Positions 36,015 through 47,689 of a DNA stretch of 64,000 nt are shown one piece after another. A program made the translations under genes and the position numbers. Position 1 is the first letter of the stretch; each line of letters begins with the position of its first letter. Source of the DNA: Cardamine occulta (Eukaryota; Streptophyta; Magnoliopsida; Brassicales; Brassicaceae); NCBI GenBank assembly GCA_028015245.1, contig CM051385.1, forward strand, positions 17,042,447 through 17,106,446, in the 5' to 3' direction. The notes beneath the pieces were generated by a model that was given only the letters and a program-made list of their open reading frames with translations, had not been told where the DNA came from and ran no database searches.

Positions 36015-36380
36015 TGATACGTTGCAAGCTCAGTTGTCACATAACCGGCGAGTATCAAACCGGATTCGAGCTCCAAATCGGAAGTATGTCGATTGAAGAC
36101 TTTGGGTTTGATTTCAGTTTTTATTTTACAATCTGTTTAAGCAAATAATTGAGAGAATGAGTCTTCCCTGTGTTTAGGAAGCACCTGCTCCACCTTTCCC
36201 ATTTCTTCCATATTTCCAAGTTTGTAGGAGTAAAGCTCCATGTTCTTTGATTCTGCAACTCTTATTTAATCAATGAAAAAAGCCAAAAATAGGCAATCTC
36301 AATTGCCAAAACAACTTGCGTCTCTTTATCAGTTTACGTTTGCTAAGTTATTGTGTTAAGGATAGAATCTGGGACTATCA
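36015..36380 (+). repeat. 5' LTR of the chromovirus
   Basis: 366 bp, TGATACGTTGCAAG...GGGACTATCA. It differs from the 3' LTR (40681-41046) at five positions by my count. It is preceded by AAGGG (36010-36014). Confidence 0.97.
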
Positions 36381-36382
36381 AT

Positions 36383-36394
36383 TGGTATCAGATT
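36383..36394 (+). other. Primer-binding site (initiator Met tRNA)
   Basis: TGGTATCAGATT starts two bases after the 5' LTR and matches the 3' end complement of plant initiator tRNA-Met in its first ten positions. Confidence 0.85.
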
Positions 36395-36445
36395 TAGGGT
36401 TCTTCACACAAATTTTTTCGGTTTCACCTCAACAAAATTTCAAAT

Positions 36446-36480
<35 letters not shown>

Positions 36481-36500
36481 AGTTTCCAGAGATCAAATCA

Positions 36501-39500
36501 ATGGCGACGAACAGGGAGAGATTGGATTCTCTCGAATCCGGTCTAGGTTCAGTCAAAGATGAGCTTGAAACACTCACAGTGACTTTCCAAGACAAATTTC
36601 AGAACATCGAGTCTTCTCTGCAATGCACAATGGACGAGAGGTTACAGACCATTGTAGTTTCACAACAAGCGTTGCAGGACACGGTAAATCGTTTAGCAGG
36701 GTTGTTTCAGAAACCTGACAGCTTGTCAGGTCCGTCTGTGCCGCAGCATACACGGCTCATCAGTCCTCAACCGGTTCAACGTACAGCTACGTTCAGCGAT
36801 CCGCTCTTTCCACCGGCGGGGGCGACACCAGCTGTAGCAGCACGACCACGACATCTCAAACTGGATTTTCCACGATTTCCGGGTGGTGATCCAACCGAAT
36901 GGATTTGCAAAGCATAGCAATATTTTGCGTATCAGGATATTCTTCCTGAACAACAAGTCAGTTTTGCTTCATACCATCTTACGGAGGAAGTGAATGAATG
37001 GTGGCTGGCGATTTCAACTGCATTAAATATCGATCCTAATACAGCACCATGGGACATATTTGAAGCTGAGCTCTGGGTGCGTTTCGGCCCAACAGATGCA
37101 GAGAACTTTCATGAGGCTCTGTGTAAAATCAAACAAACTGGCACCTTACGAGACTATCAAAGGGATTTCGAGAGATTGATGAATACGGTTCGTAATTGGT
37201 CTGAAAAGGCTCTCGTCGGTTCATTTCTGGGCGGTTTACAGGACAACATAGCAGACAATGTCCGAATGTTTGCTCCTAAGACACTCAAAGAGGTGATCAA
37301 TCTGGCCCGACTTAGAGATAACCAGTTGCAGAGAAAGAAGAAACCGTATCAAGCGCGCGGTAATAAACACCAGCTGGTCCGCTTCATCAACACCAACTCG
37401 TTCACTGATACCTGCGACAACACAGCCACAACACCATTCAACCACTCCAACAGTTCAAACGAATAAAAAAAAATTAAGTTGGGATGAAATGAAAAGAAAG
37501 AGGAGTTTGGGACTTTGTTTCAGTTGTGACGAATGCTACACCCCTGGACACAAATGTCGTACCTCTCAGCTTTTACTAATGGAAGGTGAAGACATGGAAG
37601 AGGACGGTGAGGATGTCTTCCATGAAGCAGAGGCACCAGAGATATCACTACAAGCTCTAACAGGCTGGGATACTCCTGGTACTTTTCGAGTGCATATTGT
37701 TGTCACCAATCATTCGTTAGTTGCTCTTATTGACAGTGGAGCAACCCACAACTTCATCAGTGAACAGGCCGCTAATCATTTGAATTTAAAACTTCAACTG
37801 CTATCTCTCTTCCACGTTAATGTTGCTGATGGATATAAGTTACAATGCAGAGGCTATTATCCACACACACTAGTCTCAATTGGTAACATCAAGTTTGTGA
37901 TAAACTTACATGTTTTACCTCTTACGGGTCTTGATGTGGTGTTAGGGATCACATGGTTGGCAACATTAGGACCAACATTATGCGATTGAAAGGCAAAGAC
38001 TCTTGCTTTTGAATGGAATGGACAGAATCACCAAGTGATAGGTATCACACCAAAGTCTATCACCAAAGCTGCGCCAAACGAAATTTCGCGTGAGGCACAA
38101 CAAGGACAAGCTTGTTTCGCAATTCATCTACACTCGGTTAAGGAGTCATCTACAGAAATGCCAGCAGATATGGAGACCATTGTGCGGCAATATTCTGATA
38201 TTTTTAAGACTCCGAACACACTCCCTCCTCATCGCGACAGCGAGCATCATATCGTCTTAAAGGAAGGATCTGATCCGGTAAATGTCCGTCCATATAGATA
38301 TGCACATTTTCAAAAAGAGGAGATCGAAAACCAAGTTCATACAATGCTAGAGTCTGGTCTGATACGGTGTAGTTCCAGCCCGTTCTCTTCACCAGTTCTT
38401 TTAGTCAAGAAAAAGAATGGGTCTTGGCATTTTTGTACCGATTACCGCGCACTCAATTCTGCTACTGTCAAGGATAGATTTCTGATACCGATGGTAGATG
38501 ATATGTTGGATAAACTACACGGCGCCACGGTCTTTACAAAGCTTGATCTCACAGCAGGATATCAACAGGTCCGGGTCCACCCTCCAGACATCCACAAGAC
38601 AGCTTTTCGAACGCATAACGGCCATTATGAATACCTCGTGATGCCGTTTGGTCTATGCAACGCTCCCTCGACTTTTCAGTCGCTCATGAATTCGGTATTT
38701 CGATCTCATCTCCGTTCTTTCGTCCTTGTATTTTTTGATGATATTTTGGTCTACAGCAAGTCGTGGAGCAGTCATCTCAATCATGTACGGGTTGTTTTCG
38801 AACTTTTGAAGCAACGCCACCTGTTTGTTAAGCTCAAAAAATGTGAATTCGGAAAGAAAGAACTAGAGTATTTGGGCCATATTATTTCTGGAGACGGAGT
38901 TAAAGTGGATCAATCAAAAATTCAAGCTATGGTTTCTTGGCCGACTCCGACATCAATCACTGCTCTGCACTTGTTAGCCATTGTTATTGCTATCCGCACT
39001 TGGAGACCTTACTTGTTCCGCCACTTTATCATTCAAACTGACCAGCGCAGCCTCCGTTACCTCTTGGAACAAAGGATACTTACACCTGAGCAACAAAAGT
39101 GGATGGGAAAGCTAGTTGGGTATGATTACGAGATTGCGTATAAACCGGGTTTGGCTAATGCTGCAGCGGATGCGCTGTCTAGACGTGCTAATAGCCCCTG
39201 TCTCTATTCATTTTCAACACAAACGGCTTATTTGTGGGATGATTTACGCAAGTTGGCTCTCACAGATCCTTATCTCGTTAAGTTGGGTGCGTTAGCCGAT
39301 GGAGCACCGGGACAGCCTTATTCACGTAAGAATGGTCTTATTTGTTATCACAATCGGGTTGTCATTCCACCATCTTCTCCTTTTATTCAGCAGTTGTTGC
39401 ATGAGTGTCACAACACACATTTTGGTGGTCATTCAGGCGTCCTTCACACTTTTAAACGCTTGGCACCACAGTTCTATTGGCCGGCTATGCATCGCTCAGT

Positions 39501-40762
39501 TAACAATTATGTGGCTAGTTGTAATGTCTGTCAAAGGGCGAAGTCCGCAACACTTAAGCCTTCGGGGCTGCTCCAGCCACTTTCTGTTCCGCAACGAGTA
39601 TGGGAAGACATTTCGATGGTATCACAAACAACGGTTTGCCGCGCTCAGATAACAAAACTACAATTATGGTGGTGGTCGACCGTTTAACCAAATCAGCTCA
39701 TTTGGTCCCTCTCACTCATCCTTATACGGCAAAGACGGTTGCTTCTCAGTTCATCGCCAATATCGTCAAGCTTCATGGCATTCCAAAATCAATTGTAAGT
39801 GACTGTGACTCTGTTTTTGTGAGTTCATTTTGGCGTGAGCTTTGGCGATTGGCAGGCACCAAACTATGTATGTCCTCGGCTTACCATCCTCAATCGGACG
39901 GACAAACAGAGGTTGTCAACCGCTGCATTGAACAGTTTCTTCATTGTTTTGTTCATGACCGGCCTTCGCAGTGGAGCTCGCTGTTACCATGGGCAGAATA
40001 TTGGTATAATACAACATACCACAGTTCCAGCGGCATGTCACCTTTCAAGGCACTATACGGACGCGAACCTCCTTCTTTACTTGGATATGAGTTAGCTTCC
40101 ACACCTATACATGAACTTGATGAACAGTTAGCTGCAAGAGATGAACTTTTGCGTGATTTACAGAAGCACCTAGCAGCTGCCAACAACAGGATGAAACAGT
40201 TTGCGGATACAAGGAGACGAGATGTTTTGTTCGAAGTGGGAGATTGGTTTTTCTTCGTTTACAGCCTTACCGCCAACACTCTCTTTTCCGACGGTCATCT
40301 CAGAAGCTATCTACCAAATACTATGGACCATTTCAAGTTGAAGCCCAAGTGGGACCTGTTGCTTATCGTTTGACGTTACCGGAAGGGACTAAGGTACATT
40401 CTGTTTTTCATGTGTCTCTCTTGAAAAAACGTGTGGGATACGATGCACCTGTTTCCGGCACACTGCCACCACTACGTTCGTCGGGAGTACTTCGACTCAG
40501 ACCAGAAGCAGTGTTAGAATTTCGGGACATGTTCGCAGATGGGACAACGAAGACGAAAGTTTTGGTCAAATGGTTGGATTTACCGATCGAAGAAGCAACG
40601 TGGGAGAACTTATCACAGGTCAAGCAGAGTTTTCCGACACTGAACCTTGCGGACAAGGTTCTTTCCGACGGGAGGAGTAATGATACGTTGCAAGCTCAGT
40701 CGTCACATAACCGGCGAGTATCAAACCGGATTCGAGCTCCAAACCGGAAGTATGTCGATTGA
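36501..40762 (+). pseudogene. Chromovirus gag-pol polyprotein, broken
   Basis: The gag starts MATNRERLDSLESGLGSVKD at 36501. A stop at about 36915 (TAG) interrupts it, a frameshift lies between about 37340 and 37480, and a TGA at 37987-37989 replaces Trp. A gag knuckle (CFSCDECYTPGHKC) and protease (ALIDSGATHNFIS) are visible. In RT, FTKLDLTAGYQQVRV and VFFDDILVYSKS are present. RNase H has lost its first part: WPTPTSITA is joined in frame to the later LLAIVIAIRTW segment near 38960, removing roughly 110 residues with the first catalytic Asp and the Glu. Integrase shows the HHCC finger and the catalytic set (VVVDRLTKSAHL, SDCDSVF, GQTEVVNRC), with frameshifts near 39620 and 40240. The chromodomain (KTKVLVKWLDLPIEEATWEN) ends the frame. 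The stop at 40760-40762 lies inside the 3' LTR. Confidence 0.9.
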
Positions 40763-41046
40763 AGACTTTGGGTTTGATTTCAGTTTTTATTTTACAATCT
40801 GTTTCAGCAAATAATTGAGAGAATGAGTCTTCCCTGTGTTTAGGAAGCACCTGCTCCACCTTTCCCATTTCTTCCATATTTCCAAGTTTGTAGGAGTAAA
40901 GCTCCATGTTCTTTGATTCTGCAACTCTTATTTAATCAATGAAAAAAGCCAAAAATAGGCAATCTCAATTGCCAAAACAACTTGCGTCTCTTTATCAGTT
41001 TACGTTTGCTAAGTTATTGTGTTAAGAATAGAATCTGAGACTATCA
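40681..41046 (+). repeat. 3' LTR of the chromovirus
   Basis: 366 bp, partner of 36015-36380. The last 27 codons and the stop of the pol frame lie in its first 82 bases. Followed by AAGGG (41047-41051). Confidence 0.97.
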
Positions 41047-41051
41047 AAGGG

Positions 41052-42540
41052 TAGGTATCTCACAACAATTATTATCAAACCAAGCTTTATAAGCATTTAT
41101 TTTGTTTCATTTTTTTTTCTTTAATTGGAAAAAGTATTTTTTGCGATTAATAATAATCAATATCTTTTAGTTTTCAAGTTAACCAATCAAACATAAAAAG
41201 AAGTTGATACATTACCTTGAGAACTACTCAAAATGAGTGATATGGAAATATAGCAAAACATGAACAAAGTAATAGACCTCATTTTTCAATATAAATGATA
41301 GAAAGTCTGTTTTACTTGCAAAAACCTATTGCTTATATATGCAATACACTAAATATATCTGTTTCTATTAAAATAGGGGAGCAAGAAAAAGGCAGAATCT
41401 AGAGATTCGTCATTCAGTTTTTAAAATTTTTTTCTAGGAAATATTTTTCTAGGAAATATTTTTCTGGTTCGGTTCCATATATTCCTAGACTAATTATGGA
41501 TATTTGAAATTGAGGGAGCCCAATCTCGAAGAAAACCACCAAGATTAGGACCAAAATATTCTCAAAATCGTTACTATTCGACATTTCAGTCAATGATGGG
41601 CCACTGGGCCTTCAAAAGCAAACCGGTCAACATTACAGTTTCTAGAAAATGCTACATCAAGATCCACTAACAATTGGTATCTCACAACAATTATTTTCCA
41701 GAAGTGGCCAAAACTGTTTTTTTTTATAGATTGATTTGTAGCCAAAAGCATTTCATCTTACAACTCAATGTTCATTTTACAAAGCATACTTTCCAATTAA
41801 TAGTATAGAATATAGATGCTACAGAAAAATATTTGCATCTTTTACTCCAAGGGTAACACCATGCTTAAATCTACCATACATCATTTTACAAAGAAATCTC
41901 TAACAAACGTTCTTAATTCTTTGCGGATATTTGGTCACTTAGCTATTTTATCTCTACATTTAGGGAGGGGGGGGTGTATTAGATAAAGAATTTAGAAAGA
42001 TTTAAGTTTTAATGAACTTTGAGATGATTTGGTTGAATTTTGGTGAAATAGGAATTTTGTTATTAAATTATCTAAAACACCTAAAACCAGATTTTGATAT
42101 TTATATTTTTAACTAAGAAATCTTCTCAAATCTTAGGTGAAACTTTTAAATCCAATTCTTAAAATGTTTTTAATAACAATAGATTTAATTATATATTTTA
42201 AATTTATTAATCCAATAACACTAGATTTTAAAAGATATTTTAAAATTCTTATTTTAATAACACATGTTTTGTTATTTAAACTCAAATCTCTCTAAAACTT
42301 AATTGAATACACCCTCATAAATTTCAAATTTCCATATTAACTTAAATTACTGAATCTAGTCTGACCAACTTGAACCACAACCCAATTCAATTAACTTACC
42401 CGGTTCGGTTTAGAAACAGTAGTGTTAGCACTTATGAGGGGATCACCGTCAAAATTAATTTAGTTTCTCCGAGACCTGCAACGAGTCTCGCTCCCGTTCA
42501 CCACCACCGCCGCAGTTCTAACTCTCGTCTCTTCCGTAAC
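41052..42540. other. Spacer with a MITE and short direct repeats
   Basis: GGTATCTCACAACAATTATT occurs at 41054-41073 and again at 41676-41695. GGAAATATTTTTCTA is tandemly repeated near 41437-41465. A MITE-like element lies at 41972-42314. From about 42420 on it is the former upstream region of the XRN2-like gene. Confidence 0.5.
41972..42314. mobile_element. MITE with GGGTGTATT ends
   Basis: The left end GGGTGTATTAGATAAAG and the right end (read in reverse) GGGTGTATTCAATTAAG form imperfect terminal inverted repeats that continue inward with TTTAGA.AGATTT.AGTTTTAA. About 343 bp, AT-rich, no coding. I could not define a target duplication. Confidence 0.55.
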
Positions 42541-42578
42541 CTCTAGAGCTAAGGGTTTAAGCTTCAGAAAATTTTCCG

Positions 42579-45500
42579 ATTGGAGTTCCGTCGTTTTACA
42601 GATGGTTAATCGAAAGATATCCATTGATTTTAGATGATGTCATTGAGGAAGAACCACTCGAAGTTGGTGACGTCAAAATTCCGGTCGATACTAGCAAACC
42701 TAACCCCAACGGCGAATATGAAAATCTCTATCTCGACATGAATGGAATAATCATTCATCCTTGTTTCCATCCTGAAGATAAAGTACGCTTTTAAAATCCA
42801 ATTTGAAAATTACAAAAAAAATTTCATCTGTTGTGTGTTTTTGATTTTGTTTCATTGTCTTCTTCAGTCTTTTCCAACTACGTTTGCTGAAGTGTTTCAA
42901 TGTATGTTCGATTACATTGATAGCCTTTTGTAATGATTCGACCTCGGAAGCTTTTATTCATGGCTATTGGTGAGTGTATATATTTTATCTATGGCATTAC
43001 ATTGTATTTGTGCATTACATTGTATTGTTGGTTTTGATTTGTGTTATTGTGTTGATGTATGTAATTCTTAGATGGTGTTGCTCCAAGAGCTAAAATGAAT
43101 CAACAGAGATCTAGACGATTTAGAGCTGCAAAGGATGCAGCAGAAGCAGTATGTACCATCTCTCTTTTTACATATTATTTTCACTTGTTTGTATCGGTTA
43201 TTATAGTTACATTGGTCCTGTTAATGGATTTGATCAACTGTTCAATCTTCTATGAGCTTAAGGTTTTACTAGCGGAACGATGAATCAATCACTATGTTGG
43301 GAACAGTTGTTACTATCGAGAAATGTCATAAATTTTACTTTGCGGAGTTTTAGTTTATCTATTACTTGCTATATTAGACAGCTCAAGAAGAGCGGTTGCG
43401 GCAAGAGTTTGAGAGTGAAGGGAAGAAGTTGCCTCCTAAAGTGGATTCTCAAACTTTTGACTCTAATGTTATAACTCCTGGAACAGAGTTTATGTCTACT
43501 CTGTCATTTGCGTTGCATTACTACATTCACGTTAGACTAAATTCTGATCCTGGGTGGAAAAATATTAAGGTACTAATTAGGGTCTTTGATATTTTACTTG
43601 TGGCTGTTTACATCATACATCAGGTTTTGCTAACTATTTGCTTATTTTGAAGGTTATACTGTCTGATTCTAATGCTCCCGGCGAGGGGGGAACACAAGAT
43701 CATGTCGTACATCCATCTTAGTAAGAACCATCCTGGTTATAACCCAAACACTCGGCATTGTCTGTATGGCTTGGTATATAACCTCCCTTTAATCCCTATT
43801 TTCTTTGATGCCTACATGTTTAATTTTTCAATTAGATTTTTCTGTTCTTGATAGAGCAAGTTAATAAGGCCTTTCTACTTATTATTTCAGAATATACCCA
43901 TTTACTGTTTTTTTTCTTCTGATTATTTGCTTGGTTCTGAAGTATACAGAAGGTCTTTGTTGGATAATGCATTATTATTATCATGGTGTTTGTTCCTGGA
44001 ACTGATCAGTTTCTTGTCATCCTCATACATATATAATTCACTTTTCACGTTTGATTAGTTACTTGTGGTTCATTTCATCTAATATTTTGAAGCAGGATGG
44101 TTATTCCTCTGGGATAACCGTATCGATCTTTAGGATGATTACTGTGCTGAGATAACCATATTGTCCTTTAGGATTGGTGATGCTATTTTAATTTACATAT
44201 CATGCTAAATATTTTACTGCGCTGTAAAGATATCAAATTTCCCTTGTAAGATTTCCATCATATTTGTGCCATGCATCTTTGTTTATTCAAACTGAGCGTC
44301 TACTTAAAAAATTCCTTTAGTAATCAAACTGAGATGTTTGAAATTTTGCATACGTCTGTTTATTTGATTTTTATGTTTGTTTTCATTCCAAAAAAAGCCT
44401 AGCTTTAGAGGACATGATGGCCTTAGTAATAGCAATTTATTGGAAATGGACGAACTCATTGGGTCTTTTCCTCTCTCTCATTTGTTAGCCTGTGGTTAAC
44501 TGAGTGTTTGTTTTGCAGGTTTTATCCATATCATTATGCACCTTTCGCATCAGATCTTAAGGGCCTTGATAAATTAGATATAAAGTTTGAACTAGGTTCC
44601 CCGTTTAAACCTTTCAATCAGCTTCTGGCTGTTCTTCCATCTGCAAGGTATTCTATCTGTATTTCTGTTTGTTCACAATTTCTCTCTAATGTCACTAATT
44701 TTGTTCATTGGATTCCGTTCTCAGTGCACATGCTCTTCCAGAGTGCTACAGGACATTGATGACAGATCCAGAATCACCTATAGCTGATTTTTATCCTCAC
44801 GGTATGAAGTTTTTGCAGATTGGTCTCTTTCGTTGTGGTGTTGTGCAATCCATGCCTCTCATTTAGCTTTTGTGGTGTGCAGATTTTGAGACTGACATGA
44901 ATTGGAAAACGCTATGTTTGGCAGGTTTGATTGTCTTTTCATGCTGATAAAGGCATATTTGATGGTTTGGTGACCTGCATAAGTTTTCCAGTTAGATCTA
45001 ATAATTTTCGAGTCTCATGTTTTTTTTATTTTTCCTTGTAAAGGCTGTAGCAAAACTGCCTTTTATTGAAGAAAAGCGTCTTCTAGATGCGGTTACACTA
45101 GTGGAGCATTCACTGACGGTACATCCTTGCTATGTTTTAGATATTAACTTTTATAATGGTTTTCTGTATATGAGACACGAATGTAACAATCACATGTAAC
45201 TTTGTTTTTCTTCTATATAATTTCTCCAGAACGAAGAAATTCGAAGAAATAGTATGTTGTTCGACATGCTCTTTGTGGTTGAATCTTATCCCCTTGCGGA
45301 GCTCATCCGCTCTCTTAATAGCCGTACCAACAAATTGAGCAATGAAGAACGAGCAATGATAACGGAAAAAATTGATCCTGGACTAAGATTTGTGTCTGAA
45401 TTTTGAGAATAGTCGATTCAATCGGTAGTTGTGTTTGTGGTTTCGCCATTATGTAAATTCTGTCTAGTTTTACAAATGATATTAATTTTTTCTTGAGTAT

Positions 45501-47026
45501 ACAAAGAAAAGTATAATTTAGTGACAAAGATGAATAGTTCTTGATATATGCAGTGATGGGATGAATGGTTACTTAGTTTCATGTGGTGAAGATAGTCAGC
45601 CTCCATGTTTCAGCTCCCCAATTGAGGGGATGGAAGATGTTTTACCCAATCAAGTCATGTAAGTCCTCAATGCAACAATTTGGTTTTATCATTTTTTTGG
45701 CATCCCCTTGATCTTCATCAAATTCACATTCTTTTTTTTTTTTTTTAGTTGTGCCATATACAAACTTCCAGATGATGTTAGAGGCAGCGTCATTACTCAT
45801 CAACTTCCAGAATTGATAATCCCTAAAAAGGTATGGTTGAGTTTACTATTTGCTCTACTTGACTTCCGATTTTGGTTTCAAGTTGTGGTCAAGAAGAATA
45901 GAAAAACTGCTTTGTTCGGTTTTACTAGAACCAAAGTCATATAGTCCACTTGCGTTTACTGGTTAATGGTTATGTTCTTCATTGATCATATTCACAGATT
46001 ATACAGCTAGTGGATTTGAAAGGTGGAGGTAGGCTATGGCATGAAGATGGTGATGGTAGACGAGCTCCTGGAAGAAATATAAAAATCAAGAGGTGAAGAT
46101 TATGACTCTTTATGATAATCAAAGTTTTACAAAGGACTTTATTTACGGATAGTGTTAATGTCTCAATTCCTTTTCTAACTGTTTGTAGGTATAACCCAGA
46201 AGGATCCATTTCTGGGGATAGGCTTGGGAAGGCAGCACACAGACTTGTGCTGGAAACAATAAATGCTCAACCTGATAATATAGACATCACCCTGGGACCA
46301 GCGTTGTGTCCATCAGATACTGTTTTCCAGAACCAACGAGGGTCGGAAAAAGTCCCATCATTTGATGGAAATGGGCTAACATGGATAACCCCTCCGATTC
46401 AAAACATTTCGGAGGAGGAGAAAAGCCCTCAGAGTCGAAAGACTTGGGAGAAGAAGAAATATCAGAAGTGGTCCCAGAATCAAATCCCTTCAATGAAGAA
46501 AAAGAAAGGCCCTCAGATTCAAATCCCTTCAATGAAGAAGAAAGGCCCTCAGATTCAAACAATAAATGGTCAACCTAACAATACAAACATCATCTCGGGA
46601 CCAGCATTGTGTCCATCAGGAGAGTCGGTGAAAATCCCATCAGTTCAAGGAAATGGGCTTACATTGATAACCCCTCAAAAGAGTCAAAACACTACAGAAA
46701 AGGAGAAAAGCCCTCAGTGTCAAAACACCTCGGAGAAGAAGAAGAATAAGAATTGGCCTTCAGACTCAAATCCCTTTGAAGGAGAAGATCGACTATAATC
46801 AACTCGGAAAGCAGCGGAGGAGGGAAAACCATGAACGTGAGGTAGCAGCGGCGAAAAAGAGAAAAGAGGAGAAGAAAGCAAAGAGTCAGAACATTGGAGA
46901 GGTATAGTAGACAACAATTGCGGAAATGATTCCCAACTTGTATGCTTTGGATCAGAACGGTTGCTTGATCAACTTCAACAATAAGGAAGAATATGAGAAA
47001 GAAAACAGGAGAGAGCAATTTGGATA
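42579..47026 (+). pseudogene. XRN2: XRN2-like 5'-3' exoribonuclease pseudogene
   Basis: The exons follow the plant XRN plan: 42579-42782, 42868-42969, 43072-43148, 43382-43569, 43653-43773, then 44519-44647, 44725-44801, 44883-44934, 45044-45118, about 45231-45387, about 45551-45659, and on to about 47026. Recognisable blocks are GVPSFYRWLIERYPL, KMNQQRSRRFRAAKDAAEA, DSNVITPGTEFM, FYPYHYAPFASDLK and GRLWHEDGDGRRAPGRN. Lesions: the initiator is ATT (42579-42581). An extra Ile sits in LDMNGI(I)IHPCFHPED. A base is lost near 42929, and there is an extra G in the GEGEHK codons (43682-43690) and an extra T near 44903. A splice donor reads AT (45388). All exons between HCLYGL (43773) and FYPYHY (44519) are missing; these normally carry the DADLIM catalytic Asp residues. 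Location after BPC6 matches At5g42540 (XRN2). In Arabidopsis XRN2 is a nuclear rRNA/RNA-processing exonuclease. Confidence 0.88.
46255..46800 (+). repeat. Internal duplication in the last XRN2-like exon
   Basis: The segments at 46255-46400 and 46557-46680 share ACAATAAATG.TCAACCTRA, GGGACCAGC.TTGTGTCCAT and AATGGGCT.ACAT. Between and after them a TCAAATCCCTTCAATGAAGA unit is repeated, encoding SNPFNEEERP-like repeats in one frame. Confidence 0.75.
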
Positions 47027-47419
47027 ATGCCATTGATGTGATATGGTATTTTGGTAGATCCAAACAGTTTTGAGATTCATCTTCTTGTCATTCAGACATA
47101 CGTAATTTGATACTTCCTTATGTATCTTTAGATTTCAGAGGCTATCTAAAACGACCAAAGTTGGTGTTACTGAATGTAAGCTATTCCTTTTAAGTAATCA
47201 TTGAGTTTACATCTTCCCAGGTTTTTTTAGTCCCACCTAATCATTCAGGGAAAAAACCTTTGTCTATTTTCTACTAAAGCGTGGACATAATTTTCATCAT
47301 GTCCCGTTAAGTTGCATGCTTTTGATCTCTGTTTGGAACGTAACGGAAGTTTCTGAAATCTAATTATGAGAAGGGTTATATATCAAGTATAATACTTTAT
47401 AAATACTATGTAGTATATA

Positions 47420-47587
47420 CAGTAAAACCTCTATAAATTAATAACATTAAAACCAGGGTATTTTATGATATTTTATTAATTTATCGTGTTTACTAATTTA
47501 TAGAAATGATATTTGAGTCAAAATATTAATTTAAAACTAAAGAAAATTATTGATTTATTAAGGTATTAATTTATAGAGGTTTCACTG
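47420..47587. mobile_element. Emigrant-like MITE
   Basis: 168 bp with inverted ends CAGTAAAACCTCTATAAATT / AATTTATAGAGGTTTCACTG, flanked by TA on both sides (47418-47419, 47588-47589). The ends match, from memory, those of the Emigrant MITE of Arabidopsis, which is mobilised by pogo-type transposases with TA duplication. No coding. Confidence 0.85.
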
Positions 47588-47653
47588 TAGTAATAACAGT
47601 TAAAAATATAGAACACAAGGAGAAGTCTCGTGCATGTGCGGATTTGATATATA

Positions 47654-47683
47654 CTAGATTAGGATCCGCCCGTTGGGCGGATT
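47654..47683 (-). mobile_element. Helitron 3' terminus (minus strand)
   Basis: On the minus strand ATCCGCCCAACGGGCGGAT forms a 7-8 bp hairpin, followed by CCTAATCTAG and then T: the standard Helitron 3' end. The element should extend to higher coordinates. I found no matching 5' TC end, so its length is unknown and it may be truncated. Confidence 0.6.
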
Positions 47684-47689
47684 TTGTTT

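Larger units (their letters stand above)
36015..41046 (+). mobile_element. Ty3/gypsy chromovirus LTR retrotransposon, complete ends, mutated
   Basis: A 5,032-bp element with two 366-bp LTRs, PBS, purine tract (GGGAGGAGTAA, 40670-40680), gag, protease, RT, integrase and a chromodomain. It is flanked on both sides by the 5-bp duplication AAGGG (36010-36014 and 41047-41051). A run of about 33 A lies between PBS and gag (36447-36479). The chromodomain order indicates the chromovirus branch of Ty3/gypsy. Confidence 0.97.

Noticed and set aside
36447..36479. Poly(A) run as evidence of a LINE or retrocopy end
   Set aside because: It lies between the PBS and gag of an LTR element with perfect ends and is best read as a simple repeat in the leader.
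40620..40907. Minus-strand frame across the 3' LTR
   Set aside because: Shadow of the LTR and the pol end; no domain.
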